From the NCBI GenBank assembly GCA_947305745.1, contig CAMZEH010000003.1:37050-101049 (forward strand): a stretch of 64,000 bases of DNA. Reading direction: 5' to 3'. Shown here in pieces: positions 35,255-44,137 of the stretch. The translations under genes were made by a program, and so were the position numbers. The notes under the pieces were generated by a model. The model was not told the DNA's origin and made no database searches. It saw only the letters and a program-made list of their open reading frames with translations. Within the stretch, counting starts at the first letter, position 1. The number at the start of each line of letters is the position of its first letter. The DNA is from an uncultured Clostridia bacterium. GTDB taxonomy: Bacteria; Bacillota; Clostridia; Oscillospirales; Acutalibacteraceae.

Positions 35255-35734
35255 CTAAGTTTTTATCTTGACTTGTATAACAATATCGGGTATCTCATTT
35301 TTGCAACATACGGTTATATTACCATCATTTATAGTTATTTTTGAAATTTTACCCCATGCCTGCAACTCTGATTCTGCTATGTTAGGGTCATCACTTAGCT
35401 TAACATTTACAATTGCAACATCGGTTTCTTTAATTCCGCTTACGGGAATAATTTGTGTGTATGAGCCATCTGAGTCCCTATTCCAAATTCTGTCTATACT
35501 TATTAGGTAAGTTTTATTTATGTTTGCAAGTTTGTTTTGATATTCGTCTGTAAAATCGTTACTCGATAAAACTTTGCCTTCAACCTTGTCAACTTTTGTA
35601 TCAAGGAACTCAGTAATTGCTTTCTGACTCATAATTTTGTTTGAATCCGTACCCAAAACTTCAAGCAAGTTAAGTGCTCTCGTTACGGCTTCATCAATTT
35701 CAGAGCCACTATGAATTGATTTGTATTCGGCCAT
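35255..35734 (-). CDS. Fibre-like protein
   Basis: 159 residues from the ATG at 35734, set by aaggggtg upstream; an in-frame GTG three codons earlier lies inside that ribosome site. MAEYKSIHSGSEIDEAVTRALNLLE, then a coiled segment and a C-terminal beta domain (YLISIDRIWNRDSDGSYTQIIPVSGI...) related to the 33790 C-terminus. Confidence 0.7.
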   Translation of the reverse strand: MAEYKSIHSGSEIDEAVTRALNLLEVLGTDSNKIMSQKAITEFLDTKVDKVEGKVLSSNDFTDEYQNKLANINKTYLISIDRIWNRDSDGSYTQIIPVSGIKETDVAIVNVKLSDDPNIAESELQAWGKISKITINDGNITVCCKNEIPDIVIQVKIKT

Positions 35735-35752
35735 GTTTTTCACCCCTTTTTA

Positions 35753-35986
35753 TTAGCTACTTACAGTAAAAATAAGGTTATTACAGTCCATAAAATCCTC
35801 ATCATCGCAAGTTATAAACCCTCGAGTTTCCCCGCCACCGCCACCTGAACTCATCAAAGCCAGATACTTGAGAAATACAGCGTTTTCGCTTTCAGGCTCA
35901 AGATGATATATATCTTCTTTTGTATATGGTGTGGGGTTATCTCTCCAGAATTGCAGTATTGTTTCGGGTATATTTTCTTTTGACAT
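35753..35986 (-). CDS. Small protein with an IPETILQFWR module
   Basis: 77 residues from the ATG at 35986 (gaggtgat upstream). The N-terminal 45 residues (NIPETILQFWRDNPTPYTKE, DIYHLEPESENAVFLKYL) are nearly identical to those of the 36870 gene; the rest is a poly-Gly stretch and an acidic tail. No family recognised; probably a structural adapter. Confidence 0.65.
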   Translation of the reverse strand: MSKENIPETILQFWRDNPTPYTKEDIYHLEPESENAVFLKYLALMSSGGGGGETRGFITCDDEDFMDCNNLIFTVSS

Positions 35987-36003
35987 TTTAATCACCTCAT
36001 TTT

Positions 36004-36873
36004 TTATGGCTGACCTCTTTTCCAGTTGCCGCCGATTTTCATATACATTATGCAAGGCTTATCGCCATTTACTTTATATGGCACACTTCGTTTCCAAGTG
36101 TTTCCGACCTTGACACGGCTTGTTCCCCCGACAGTTATGCTAAAATTGTTTGAGATATTTCCTGATTCCGTCTGCACTTCGATATACATGTATGCCGTAC
36201 TGTTCGGAAAACCAAAGCCTGAGTTTTTAAACCCATTATATGAGCTTAAAATTGCCGAATCTGAAAGACTTATATCTTTGCTTGTTGTTTCGGATGTAAA
36301 AACAGCACCACTTTCGGTGCTTGTTTTAACTTTGTAGATTATTTTTTTAAATGCACCCGTACCGAGTGTATAACTGACTTTCATCGGGCATTCAAGATAT
36401 GTTCTTTCGAGGTTTAAGTTGCTCGGTGGGACGGACATTTTGTAGCTTAAAAGCAAAGTGTTATCCAAAACTCTGCTCATATATGATGACGAAACAGAAT
36501 AAACAGTCAGATTATCCGTATTTATGCCGCTTGATTTTTCGCCGTTATATGAAGGCAGACTGATGTGATCGGGGTCAAAGCAACTGCCTGCACCCGTACA
36601 AGTGGTTCTGACTTCAAGTGTACCCGAGCCGATTTGACCGCCGCCGGAAGTTATAACTTTCCCACTCGTAGAGTAGGAGAAACTACCTGTATTTATCGAA
36701 AACCCCGTGCCACCGGCAGAAACGTTGTATATTATTCCGCCCGGATACCCGAAATTACCGCCATAATCATTTGCAGAGTAGACTGTTGCAGTTACATATC
36801 CGTCTGATATTTCAAGTTTTAGGTCAAGTTCGGGTGACCCATGAACTTTATTAACATATAAAACCGCCATCAT
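36004..36873 (-). CDS. Unknown beta-rich structural protein
   Basis: 289 residues, starts MMAVLYVNKVHGSPELDLKL, rich in Gly, Ser, Thr and beta-strand patterns (GGGQIGSGTLEVRTTCTGAG), ends GNWKRGQP. Overlaps the upstream gene by 4 nt. Likely fibre or neck-appendage part; no family recognised. Confidence 0.6.
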   Translation of the reverse strand: MMAVLYVNKVHGSPELDLKLEISDGYVTATVYSANDYGGNFGYPGGIIYNVSAGGTGFSINTGSFSYSTSGKVITSGGGQIGSGTLEVRTTCTGAGSCFDPDHISLPSYNGEKSSGINTDNLTVYSVSSSYMSRVLDNTLLLSYKMSVPPSNLNLERTYLECPMKVSYTLGTGAFKKIIYKVKTSTESGAVFTSETTSKDISLSDSAILSSYNGFKNSGFGFPNSTAYMYIEVQTESGNISNNFSITVGGTSRVKVGNTWKRSVPYKVNGDKPCIMYMKIGGNWKRGQP

Positions 36874-37328
36874 TGATACCTCATATATACATCACCGTTA
36901 TTACCGCCACTTGGATTACCCGTTCCGTAAGTTATGACGGGAACTGTAACATTGATTGTCTTATTTGAACTTCCGTTATAAGTCCCGACACTTGATCCGT
37001 TTTTTTGCACAGTCAGTGTACCGAGACTTACATTTATATCTTTATTTTCCGAGCCGTTATACGTTCCCATAGACTCGCCGTTTCGCTTAACTGTAAGCGT
37101 ACCAAGATTTATATTTGCATCGGTTTCGGTTTGACCATTAAAAGAGCATATTTCCTGCCCATTTAGCTTGATTGTCAGTTTTGCAAACCCGTTCTCAAGC
37201 AGATATTTCAAAAGCACGGCGTTTTCGCTTTCAGGTTCAAGATGATGTATATCTTCTTTTGAGTATTCTGTCGGATTGCTCCTCCAAAATTGCATTATTG
37301 TTTCGGGTATATGCGAAGGTTTTGCCAA
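36870..37328 (-). CDS. Repeat protein with IPETIMQFWR module
   Basis: 152 residues from a TTG at 37328 with aggag upstream (a GTG at 37337 would also be possible). Shared module HIPETIMQFWRSNPTEYSKEDI...ESENAVLLKYL, then three imperfect 27-residue repeats of the kind LTVKRNGESMGTYNGSENKD. Probably a beta-rich appendage. Confidence 0.65.
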   Translation of the reverse strand: MAKPSHIPETIMQFWRSNPTEYSKEDIHHLEPESENAVLLKYLLENGFAKLTIKLNGQEICSFNGQTETDANINLGTLTVKRNGESMGTYNGSENKDINVSLGTLTVQKNGSSVGTYNGSSNKTINVTVPVITYGTGNPSGGNNGDVYMRYQ

Positions 37329-37333
37329 TATTA

Positions 37334-37681
37334 TCACTCCTCGCTTAGGACGTAAAAATTAACGGGAACATGAAAGTAACCTGTGTCAGGCTCATACATT
37401 TCAGTCCCGTTATCCGTCCATATAAAATTGTTTTCTCTTAATTTTTGCTTTACAGATTCAGCTATATCTTTAAAATTGCCTTTGCTCCAAATATCTATCG
37501 TGCCGTAACAAACCTCTTTATGATAATCATCATCAAAGAAAAGTTCGGGTCGCTCATTCCAAGTGTAATAGGTAAGGTATGTGTTTTCTTTACCGAAATA
37601 TTGATAATACGAAATGGGGATGTACCTGCCACTAACCGAAAAATCTGAGAAAATTTCTTCAATCATGGGATTTATATTCAT
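37334..37681 (-). CDS. Tail completion/terminator-type protein
   Basis: 115 residues. NPMIEEIFSDFSV...KENTYLTYYTWNERPELFFDDDYHKEVCYGTIDIWSKGNFKDIAESVKQKL...FHVPVNFYVLSEE has the size and pattern of phage minor tail or tail-terminator proteins that follow the head-closure gene. Family placement is by position and pattern. Confidence 0.65.
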   Translation of the reverse strand: MNINPMIEEIFSDFSVSGRYIPISYYQYFGKENTYLTYYTWNERPELFFDDDYHKEVCYGTIDIWSKGNFKDIAESVKQKLRENNFIWTDNGTEMYEPDTGYFHVPVNFYVLSEE

Positions 37682-37690
37682 AAATACTCC

Positions 37691-38029
37691 TTAAATTGTG
37701 CCATTAATCTCAGCTTTATCACAAAGCGCTTCTGTGTACATTTTTCGGTTTTTGACGTCTTCGGCAGATAAAATTCTATATCTTCCGGTATCACAAACAA
37801 TTACATAATCGGCTTTAATTCCCAGATTGGGAATTTTACGAAATTGAAATATAACGGTTGCCTTCGAAAAAGCCGCACGATTTGCCCACGCTCTGCTTGC
37901 ATGACGTTCTTCCTTGTATGCTCTGACACTCGCAAGAACCACGTCATGGACAGTTACGAATCCTGAACTGTCTTTGATTTTTCTGGGCTCAATTATATCT
38001 ATAAATGTTGTCATTTTGCCAATACTCAA
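37691..38029 (-). CDS. Head closure / head-tail joining protein
   Basis: 112 residues. IDIIEPRKIKDSSGFVTVHDVVLASVRAYKEERHASRAWANRAAFSKATVIFQFRKIPNLGIKADYVIV follows the SPP1 gp16-like pattern. TTG start with gaaggtg six nt upstream. Follows the connector gene. Confidence 0.82.
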   Translation of the reverse strand: MSIGKMTTFIDIIEPRKIKDSSGFVTVHDVVLASVRAYKEERHASRAWANRAAFSKATVIFQFRKIPNLGIKADYVIVCDTGRYRILSAEDVKNRKMYTEALCDKAEINGTI

Positions 38030-38032
38030 GAT

Positions 38033-38344
38033 TTACACCTTCCAATTTCTGTCGAGTCGTAAAAGGGTATTTACTGTGTTCCATACCTGCGTGGCCGCAT
38101 TTACATTATCTGCAAAAAATCCACCTGTAGAGCCATCTCTTGATTCATAAAAATGAGACGAAAGCATAATAACGGCTTGCTCTGTTGTCGGAGGCATGGC
38201 GTTGACGGCATAATATCCTGCGGACTTTTTTTGGTAGCTTTCGGCATAGGATATTGCAGAATTTATAAACTCTTGCAAAATTTCATTGTCTGTATCTGTA
38301 TCTAAAATTAAGTTAGCCTTGACTTTTTCAAGTAAACTACTCAT
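38033..38344 (-). CDS. Head-tail connector (gp6-like)
   Basis: 103 residues. LLEKVKANLILDTDTDNEILQEFINSAISYAESY...PPTTEQAVIMLSSHFYESRDG matches the HK97 gp6/SPP1 gp15-like DNA-packaging connector family. Stops 3 nt before the closure gene starts. Confidence 0.87.
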   Translation of the reverse strand: MSSLLEKVKANLILDTDTDNEILQEFINSAISYAESYQKKSAGYYAVNAMPPTTEQAVIMLSSHFYESRDGSTGGFFADNVNAATQVWNTVNTLLRLDRNWKV

Positions 38345-38349
38345 TTAAA

Positions 38350-39531
38350 TTAACCCATTTTAAGAAGTTTAATGCCTTCGGGGAGGATAACTTTGGCGTC
38401 CACACGTTCGGTGGCAATAAAGCCTACTTGTCCGTTTCCTGCGTAAAGTTCATTTAATCTTTGAACGCTCCTGCTCATACGGTCGGCAATCCAGTAATTC
38501 GAGAAATCACCAAACGCAATAGGCAGTGCCTCGGCGGCGACAGTCGGAACGTAAGGGGAAGTATACAAAGGATATCCTAAAAGTCTGTCGGGTTCTCCCG
38601 CTTGAAGTGACGGTTGCCATAAATACGCTCCGTTGGTATCTTTTAACTTACGAAGCATCGAAATTGTGGCATCGTTCATCAAAAACACGGCATTTCTGCG
38701 GTATGGAGATTTAAGCGAATGCACTAAGTCTATTATATTATCACAGTTAATGTTTGTCGTGCTCGTGAGAGTTATCCCGACTTCACCGCCTTGCTCGGTA
38801 AATATACCCGTTGGTTGACCTACGCCCGTACCTGTGCAGAATGCTTGCTCTTCGGCAATTCCAAATGCCCTCGCAAATTCTGATGAAATATAGCTTTCAA
38901 GATCAAACATACTGTCTTGCAAAAGCTCTGTTGATACTTTTACCAAATCCGTAAGTTTAAATGCATCAATTGTTTTTTGTGCAAATGTTGGATTCGATTC
39001 AATATATGCTCCGTTTTCGGGTGTCCACTTGGCTTCACTGTGAGTCGCTGCAACAGGAATTTTTCGCTCTGCGGCGGTCGTGATAGTTTTTGCTATGGTT
39101 CTTATTACGTTATTTTCCTCAAGTGCGGTAATTATTTGTTTTTCGAACTCTTCAGGAACAAGATATCCGCCGTCCGCATCTATAGACTCTTGCATAACAT
39201 TATAAATTTGCGGTTTGCCACGAAGCACATTTAAAAAATCTTTTCTGTATTCGTCACTCGCACGACCGATCTTTGATTTCTTTAGTTTGCTTGTTGGTTT
39301 TTCAAGCAGAGGATTATTTGTTGCTTTGCTAAGCTCCATATCGATTGCCGATTGCTTTTCGAGTCTGTCGATTTCTTTCCCAAGTTTTACAACGTCTGCT
39401 TCCATTTTATCATAAACGCAAGCGTCTTCTTCTGAAATAAAGCCGTCAGCATTCCTTTTGCTGTCTAAAAATTCTTTGGCATTATCCCATAACTTCGTTC
39501 GTTTTTCTCTTAAATCTAAAATAGTATTCAT
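38350..39531 (-). CDS. Major capsid protein, HK97 family
   Basis: 393 residues with an N-terminal scaffolding-like delta domain (about 1-105, LDLREKRTKLWDNAKEFLDSKRN...), then the HK97 fold: GGYLVPEEFEKQIITALEENNVIRTIAKTIT, KWTPENGAYIESNPTFAQKTIDAFKLTDLVKVSTELLQDS, FCTGTGVGQPTGIF, LYTSPYVP and AIAFGDFSNY-like (PIAFGDFSNYWI). The delta domain would be cut off by the adjacent protease. Confidence 0.95.
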   Translation of the reverse strand: MNTILDLREKRTKLWDNAKEFLDSKRNADGFISEEDACVYDKMEADVVKLGKEIDRLEKQSAIDMELSKATNNPLLEKPTSKLKKSKIGRASDEYRKDFLNVLRGKPQIYNVMQESIDADGGYLVPEEFEKQIITALEENNVIRTIAKTITTAAERKIPVAATHSEAKWTPENGAYIESNPTFAQKTIDAFKLTDLVKVSTELLQDSMFDLESYISSEFARAFGIAEEQAFCTGTGVGQPTGIFTEQGGEVGITLTSTTNINCDNIIDLVHSLKSPYRRNAVFLMNDATISMLRKLKDTNGAYLWQPSLQAGEPDRLLGYPLYTSPYVPTVAAEALPIAFGDFSNYWIADRMSRSVQRLNELYAGNGQVGFIATERVDAKVILPEGIKLLKMG

Positions 39532-39536
39532 ACAAA

Positions 39537-40328
39537 TTATCTCCTTTTTAGCAAATCAAGCCTCTTATACAAAGGCTCGATTGATATTTTTTGTTTTTCT
39601 GTTTTCTCTGTAACTTTATTGTTTTCAGTTTTAAATTGCTTTTTTACTTTGTTCATAACACATTGAATTGCTGATTTTCTGCTAAACATAAATGCTTCGT
39701 TTTTTGGTTTTTGCTCTTCGGTATTTTCATCATTTTCATTATCATCTTTATCATTTTCAAACAAAACACCGTCCGCAAAGCCCAAATCCAAGGCTTTGTA
39801 TGCGTTCATCCACGTTTCGTCATCCATCATTTTAGATATTTTGTTTCGAGGCAGATGTGTTTTTAAAGCATAGGCATTTATGGCAGATTCTTTGACTTCA
39901 CCGAGCATTTCTGCCGCACGTTTCATTTCAAGCGAATCTCCTTCGGCATAGGCGAAAGGATTGTGTATCATGAGTTGGCTTACGGGGGACATTAAGATTT
40001 CGTCTCCTGCCATGGCGATGATTGAGGCAGCTGAAGCAGCGATTCCGTCAACCTTTACTGTCGTTTTGCCTTTATAATCTTTTAATAAGTTATATATCTG
40101 AGCACCTACGAACATATCTCCGCCCGGACTATTAATCCACACCGAGACGTTTCCTTTGCCCGAATACAGCTCTTCTCTGAAGATATCTGCAGTTGATTTT
40201 TTGGATTCGCCATCATATATGTCAAAATCATCGCCATCAACTATTTCTCCGCTTATATACAGCACTCTCTCGGTTTCTTTCTGCACGAAGTTCCAAAATT
40301 TCTTCTTGTTTTTCATTTTCTGCATCAT
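39537..40328 (-). CDS. ClpP-type prohead protease
   Basis: 263 residues from the ATG at 40328, set by ggaggtg; the longer ORF to 40379 has no ribosome site. Overlaps the portal 3' end by 92 nt. Core: INSPGGDMFVGAQIYNLLKDYKGKTTVKVDGIAASAASIIAMAG (nucleophile Ser) and SQLMIHNPFAYAEGD (His). Acidic Glu/Asp-rich tail. Matures the capsid; the S14 type is common in Firmicutes phages. Confidence 0.92.
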   Translation of the reverse strand: MMQKMKNKKKFWNFVQKETERVLYISGEIVDGDDFDIYDGESKKSTADIFREELYSGKGNVSVWINSPGGDMFVGAQIYNLLKDYKGKTTVKVDGIAASAASIIAMAGDEILMSPVSQLMIHNPFAYAEGDSLEMKRAAEMLGEVKESAINAYALKTHLPRNKISKMMDDETWMNAYKALDLGFADGVLFENDKDDNENDENTEEQKPKNEAFMFSRKSAIQCVMNKVKKQFKTENNKVTEKTEKQKISIEPLYKRLDLLKRR

Positions 40329-41592
40329 TATCACCTCCGATTCCATTTGATTTTTCTGCAAATGCACCTGCATCGGCAAGTTTAGTCATACTGCCGTTTA
40401 CAAGATACAAGTTTCCTCCGAGTTCATCTGGAATTAAGTCCATATTTTCAAGTTCTCTTACATCATTCGGGGATAAAAAGCCATTTTGAATTCCCGTAGA
40501 ATAACCATTCATTCGGCTTTGATAATCACCACGAAGTAAACCGTCCACATTGAATTTGACAAAATAATCACGCTTTTCACTATCCTTAAACAAAGAACGG
40601 TGAATGGCTTGTTCCCACCTCATAACCCATGGGTCAAGTGTGTATTTTACAAACTCAAGAGACTGTTGTTCGATGTTTGAAAAGCTCGATTTTTCGAGGT
40701 CTCCAATCATGTGGGGAGGGATTCTGAAAATCCTCGCTATTTCGTTTAACTGGAATTTTCTTGTTTCTAAAAACTGAGCTTCGTTCGGAGATATACTGAT
40801 TGGCTGATACTTTAAGCCTTCCTCCAAAATTGCTATACGATGCGAATTACTGCTTCCTTGAAAAAGCGAATTCCAACTTTCACGAAGTTTCTCGGGATCT
40901 TTGATTGTTCCGGGATGCTCCAAAACTCCGCTTGGATTTGCTCCGTTCGCAAAAAATTTAGCACCGAATTCCTCACATGCCATTGCCATTCCGATTGCAT
41001 TTTTCGCCATAGCTATCGGGGAATATCCGATAAGACCATTGAATCCGAGACCCGGAATATGCAAGACATCTTCTTTTTTTAGATACACTTGACCTTTATT
41101 TTGAAGTTTTGGATTGTCGTTATCATTAGGGGAATAAATGTAATATATTTTCCCGTTCGGGAGTCTGTCTACAGTCATGCGATTGGGAGCAAGCGGGTAA
41201 AGTGCAAGCACGTCACCTCGTCCGTTTCTGATGACTTGCGAATATGCATTTCCCCAAAGCAAAAGATGACTCATAAGCGTTTCTCTGAACACAAATGACG
41301 TCATCTCAGGGTTTGGCTCATCATGAAGCAAAAAGTATAGTGGGTGATTTACGGCTTTTTCTTTGCCACCGCTTTTTGTATGTTTGTATGTGTGTAGTGG
41401 AAGTCCGGCAATTGCCTCGGATAAAATCCTCACACACGCATAAACTGCGGTTATATTCATAGCACTATTTTGGTTTACTCTTTTCCCACTACTGCTGGAA
41501 CTTCCGATGAGTCTACCAAATGTGCCGGGGTTTATACTGTTGTTTACTTTTGGTTTGTCTCTCGAATGAAACAAATGTTTAAAAATATTCAT
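40237..41592 (-). CDS. Portal protein, HK97 family
   Basis: 451 residues. NQNSAMNITAVYACVRILSEAIAGLPLHTYKH, LLLWGNAYSQVIRNGRGDVLALYPLAP, VLHIPGLGFNGLIGYSPIAMAKNAIGMA and FSNIEQQSLEFVKYTLDPWVMRWEQAI are diagnostic. Forms the DNA-entry vertex. The acidic C-terminal end overlaps the protease gene in another frame. Confidence 0.95.
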   Translation of the reverse strand: MNIFKHLFHSRDKPKVNNSINPGTFGRLIGSSSSSGKRVNQNSAMNITAVYACVRILSEAIAGLPLHTYKHTKSGGKEKAVNHPLYFLLHDEPNPEMTSFVFRETLMSHLLLWGNAYSQVIRNGRGDVLALYPLAPNRMTVDRLPNGKIYYIYSPNDNDNPKLQNKGQVYLKKEDVLHIPGLGFNGLIGYSPIAMAKNAIGMAMACEEFGAKFFANGANPSGVLEHPGTIKDPEKLRESWNSLFQGSSNSHRIAILEEGLKYQPISISPNEAQFLETRKFQLNEIARIFRIPPHMIGDLEKSSFSNIEQQSLEFVKYTLDPWVMRWEQAIHRSLFKDSEKRDYFVKFNVDGLLRGDYQSRMNGYSTGIQNGFLSPNDVRELENMDLIPDELGGNLYLVNGSMTKLADAGAFAEKSNGIGGDNDAENEKQEEILELRAERNRESAVYKRRNS

Positions 41593-41621
41593 ATTAATCT
41601 CTCCTTAGTTTTTCGCATAAA

Positions 41622-41650
41622 AAAACCACCTCGTTTTTTCCAGGTGGTTT
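41622..41650 (-). terminator. Terminator of the nucleotidyltransferase-fold gene
   Basis: Minus-strand AAACCACCT (41650-41642) pairs with AGGTGGTTT (41631-41623), followed by a run of T. It lies between the 41669 stop and the portal start, insulating the late operon. Confidence 0.88.
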
Positions 41651-41668
41651 GAATACCATATAGTGTAT

Positions 41669-42319
41669 TTAGTATTTATTATAAACTTCATTTACAGATT
41701 CTATATACACAATAAATGAAGGGTGATTATTGTCATAAGGGCAACAAAGATAACTTTTTTTCTTATCTAAGTAAGTTTCTCGAACTTCTTCCCATAAATC
41801 GTTATTTTTCAACCATTCTACACGATCGTCAAGTCCTTTAGAATCTCGTACTATTTCCCAACGATAGGGATCGGTATAAATATTACCATATTTATTATGA
41901 ATCAATCTGTGCCATCCGTAACTATTTTGTTTCACAATACAAATATCAATACTAAATTCCGTTTGACTTCCTTGTGTGAAGTGGATTTTTCTCGTTGTAA
42001 GAGCAGAGGTTGAATCTTGACAATCACTAAAATCATTCTTTTCTAGAACTATATTAAACTTTTTTCTTATATACTCCTTAATTTCACGTCCATTTCTAAA
42101 ATCATAATAATCATAATCCATAATCTCCAGATTATAATCAAGGTCAATAGGTTGATTACCATTTTGCGTGAACAAATTTCTAGCACCGCTACCTACAAGG
42201 AAAGCACGAACAAACATTCTATCGTCTTTATTAATTTCTTGAACCAGTTGATTCACAATATCAGAGCATAACCTTTTCATTTTGCCGAGAAATTCCCGGT
42301 CTTTAATCCAATGATACAT
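41669..42319 (-). CDS. Nucleotidyltransferase-fold protein (moron)
   Basis: 216 residues from the ATG at 42319 with aaaggaa upstream; nine earlier codons exist but lack a ribosome site. The polymerase-beta-type nucleotidyltransferase signature is visible: FLVGSGARN (about 40-48), PIDLDYNLEI with two Asp (about 59, 61) and FSIDICIVKQ with the third Asp (about 125). Family members transfer nucleotides to RNA, protein or small molecules, and many are in toxin-antitoxin or immune systems. It interrupts the terminase-portal operon and has its own consensus promoter and terminator, the hallmark of a moron expressed from the prophage. Substrate unknown; no partner antitoxin gene is seen. Confidence 0.72.
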   Translation of the reverse strand: MYHWIKDREFLGKMKRLCSDIVNQLVQEINKDDRMFVRAFLVGSGARNLFTQNGNQPIDLDYNLEIMDYDYYDFRNGREIKEYIRKKFNIVLEKNDFSDCQDSTSALTTRKIHFTQGSQTEFSIDICIVKQNSYGWHRLIHNKYGNIYTDPYRWEIVRDSKGLDDRVEWLKNNDLWEEVRETYLDKKKSYLCCPYDNNHPSFIVYIESVNEVYNKY

Positions 42320-42374
42320 AACGTATTCCTTTCTTTCCCAAGCCACCCATTTGGCATCAAGACCAAATCATTGA

Positions 42375-42404
42375 ATTATAACTCTATGATAAATTGTTTG
42401 TCAA
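42375..42404 (-). promoter_or_regulatory. Consensus promoter of the nucleotidyltransferase-fold gene
   Basis: On the minus strand, perfect TTGACA (42404-42399), 18-nt spacer, perfect TATAAT (42380-42375). Start about 42368, giving a 49-nt leader. Confidence 0.88.
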
Positions 42405-42460
42405 TATTTTTTTTAACTAAATTCGATAGCAAAAATTTCGGAATTAGGAATATTACATAT

Positions 42461-44068
42461 CTAAATAATAATCAGTCCTCTCTCATTGTATACAGATTCA
42501 GTGCTGTTTTGATTCCTTATAGCTCTATCAAGTGCCATGACTGTTGCAACTGCACCATCGATTTTTTCTGTTGATTTTTCTTTGTCGGGCTTTATATTTC
42601 CGGCAGGGTCGGTACGCACATAAATGTTATCCATCATCCAACGAAGCACAGGGTGTCCGCCATGAGCGATTTTACCTTCAAGCGTAAGTTTCATAAGCTC
42701 TTTTGACGGAGGGCTCATATCCTTAAATCCTTGCCCAAACGGAACTACCGTAAAGCCCATGCCTTCCAAATTTTGCACCATCTGAACAGCACCCCATCTA
42801 TCGAAAGCTATCTCTTTGATATTGTATTTTGTGCCGAGCTCCTCAATGAAGTTTTCGATGAACCCATAATGCACGACATTGCCTTCCGTAGTTTTAAGGA
42901 ATCCTTGTTTTTGCCAAATATCGTAAGGCACATGGTCACGCCGAACTCGTAAATCAAGATTATCTTCAGGTATCCAAAAGTATGGCAAGATAATGTATTT
43001 ATCGTTATCGTCTTCGGGAGGGAAGACAAGCACAAATGCTGTAATATCAGTTGTACTTGAAAGGTCAAGCCCGCCGTAACAGACTCTGCCTTTAAGAGAT
43101 TCTTCATCTACTTTAAAATCGCAAGCATCCCATTTTTCCATTGGCATCCACCTGACAGATTGTTTTACCCATTGGTTAAGTCTTAATTGTCTGAAAAGGT
43201 TCTCCTCGGCTGTATTTTGTTTTGCATTTTCACAAGCGTTCCTTATTTTTTCAATGTCTACCGTTATACCGATTGAGGGATTTGCTTGTTTCCAAACTTG
43301 TTCATCTGTCCAATCGGCATCATCGGGAATGCCATAAATTACGGGATAAAAAGTAGGGTCTCGTTTTCTGCCTTTCAAGAGGTCGTCCGCTTTTTGATGT
43401 ACTTCCCAACATACCGAGTTTCTATCTGTTCCGGCAGTAGTTATGAGGAAAAAGAGTGGTTGCTTTCTTGCATCGCCTGAACCATGAAGCATAACATCAT
43501 AGAGGTTTCTGTTAGGCTGTGCGTGAAGTTCATCAAAAACTACGCCGTGGACATTTAGTCCATGCTTTGTATATGCTTCTGCGGAAAGGACTTGGTAAAA
43601 GCTATGAAGTGGTTTATACACAAGTCGTTTTTGCGAAAGGATAGGTTTTATCCTCGATTTTAATGCTGAGCATTGTTCTACCATATCGACTGCAACATCA
43701 AAAACTATCGATGCTTGTTGTCTATCGGAAGCACAGCCATAAATTTCGCCACCATGCTCAAAATCCCCACAAGTCAAAAGAAGTGCTATCGCCGCAGCAA
43801 GCTCAGATTTGCCCTGTTTCTTGGGTATTTCAACGTAAGCCGTATTGAACTGCCTATACCCGTTTGGCTTTAAAATTCCGAAAATATCACGCACAATTTG
43901 CTCTTGCCAATCAATTAAGTCAAACGGCTGACCATACCACTCACCTTTGGTATGTTTTAGGCAATTAATAAAGCAGACCGCACCGTCTGCTAATTTTTTA
44001 TTGTATTTGCTTTTTTCGTCCATAAATTTTGTGGGTTCATATTTTTCAAGTTTTCTTATTTTTCCCAA
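42461..44068 (-). CDS. Terminase large subunit
   Basis: 535 residues from the TTG at 44068 (gaggtg six nt before it); the GTG at 44077 overlaps that ribosome site. ATPase: VEIPKKQGKSELAAAIALL (Walker A) and GVVFDELHAQPNR (Walker B, Glu). Nuclease half: GGLDLSSTTDITAFVLVFPP, AFDRWGAVQMVQNLEGMGF. Cuts and packages phage DNA. It is separated from the small subunit by 8.5 kb of accessory genes. Confidence 0.94.
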   Translation of the reverse strand: MGKIRKLEKYEPTKFMDEKSKYNKKLADGAVCFINCLKHTKGEWYGQPFDLIDWQEQIVRDIFGILKPNGYRQFNTAYVEIPKKQGKSELAAAIALLLTCGDFEHGGEIYGCASDRQQASIVFDVAVDMVEQCSALKSRIKPILSQKRLVYKPLHSFYQVLSAEAYTKHGLNVHGVVFDELHAQPNRNLYDVMLHGSGDARKQPLFFLITTAGTDRNSVCWEVHQKADDLLKGRKRDPTFYPVIYGIPDDADWTDEQVWKQANPSIGITVDIEKIRNACENAKQNTAEENLFRQLRLNQWVKQSVRWMPMEKWDACDFKVDEESLKGRVCYGGLDLSSTTDITAFVLVFPPEDDNDKYIILPYFWIPEDNLDLRVRRDHVPYDIWQKQGFLKTTEGNVVHYGFIENFIEELGTKYNIKEIAFDRWGAVQMVQNLEGMGFTVVPFGQGFKDMSPPSKELMKLTLEGKIAHGGHPVLRWMMDNIYVRTDPAGNIKPDKEKSTEKIDGAVATVMALDRAIRNQNSTESVYNERGLIII

Positions 44069-44137
44069 AAAGCTCACCTCTCAATCAAGATAGAATAAAG
44101 TCCTTAAACTTTCGGATTTACAACCATTGCTACGCAA

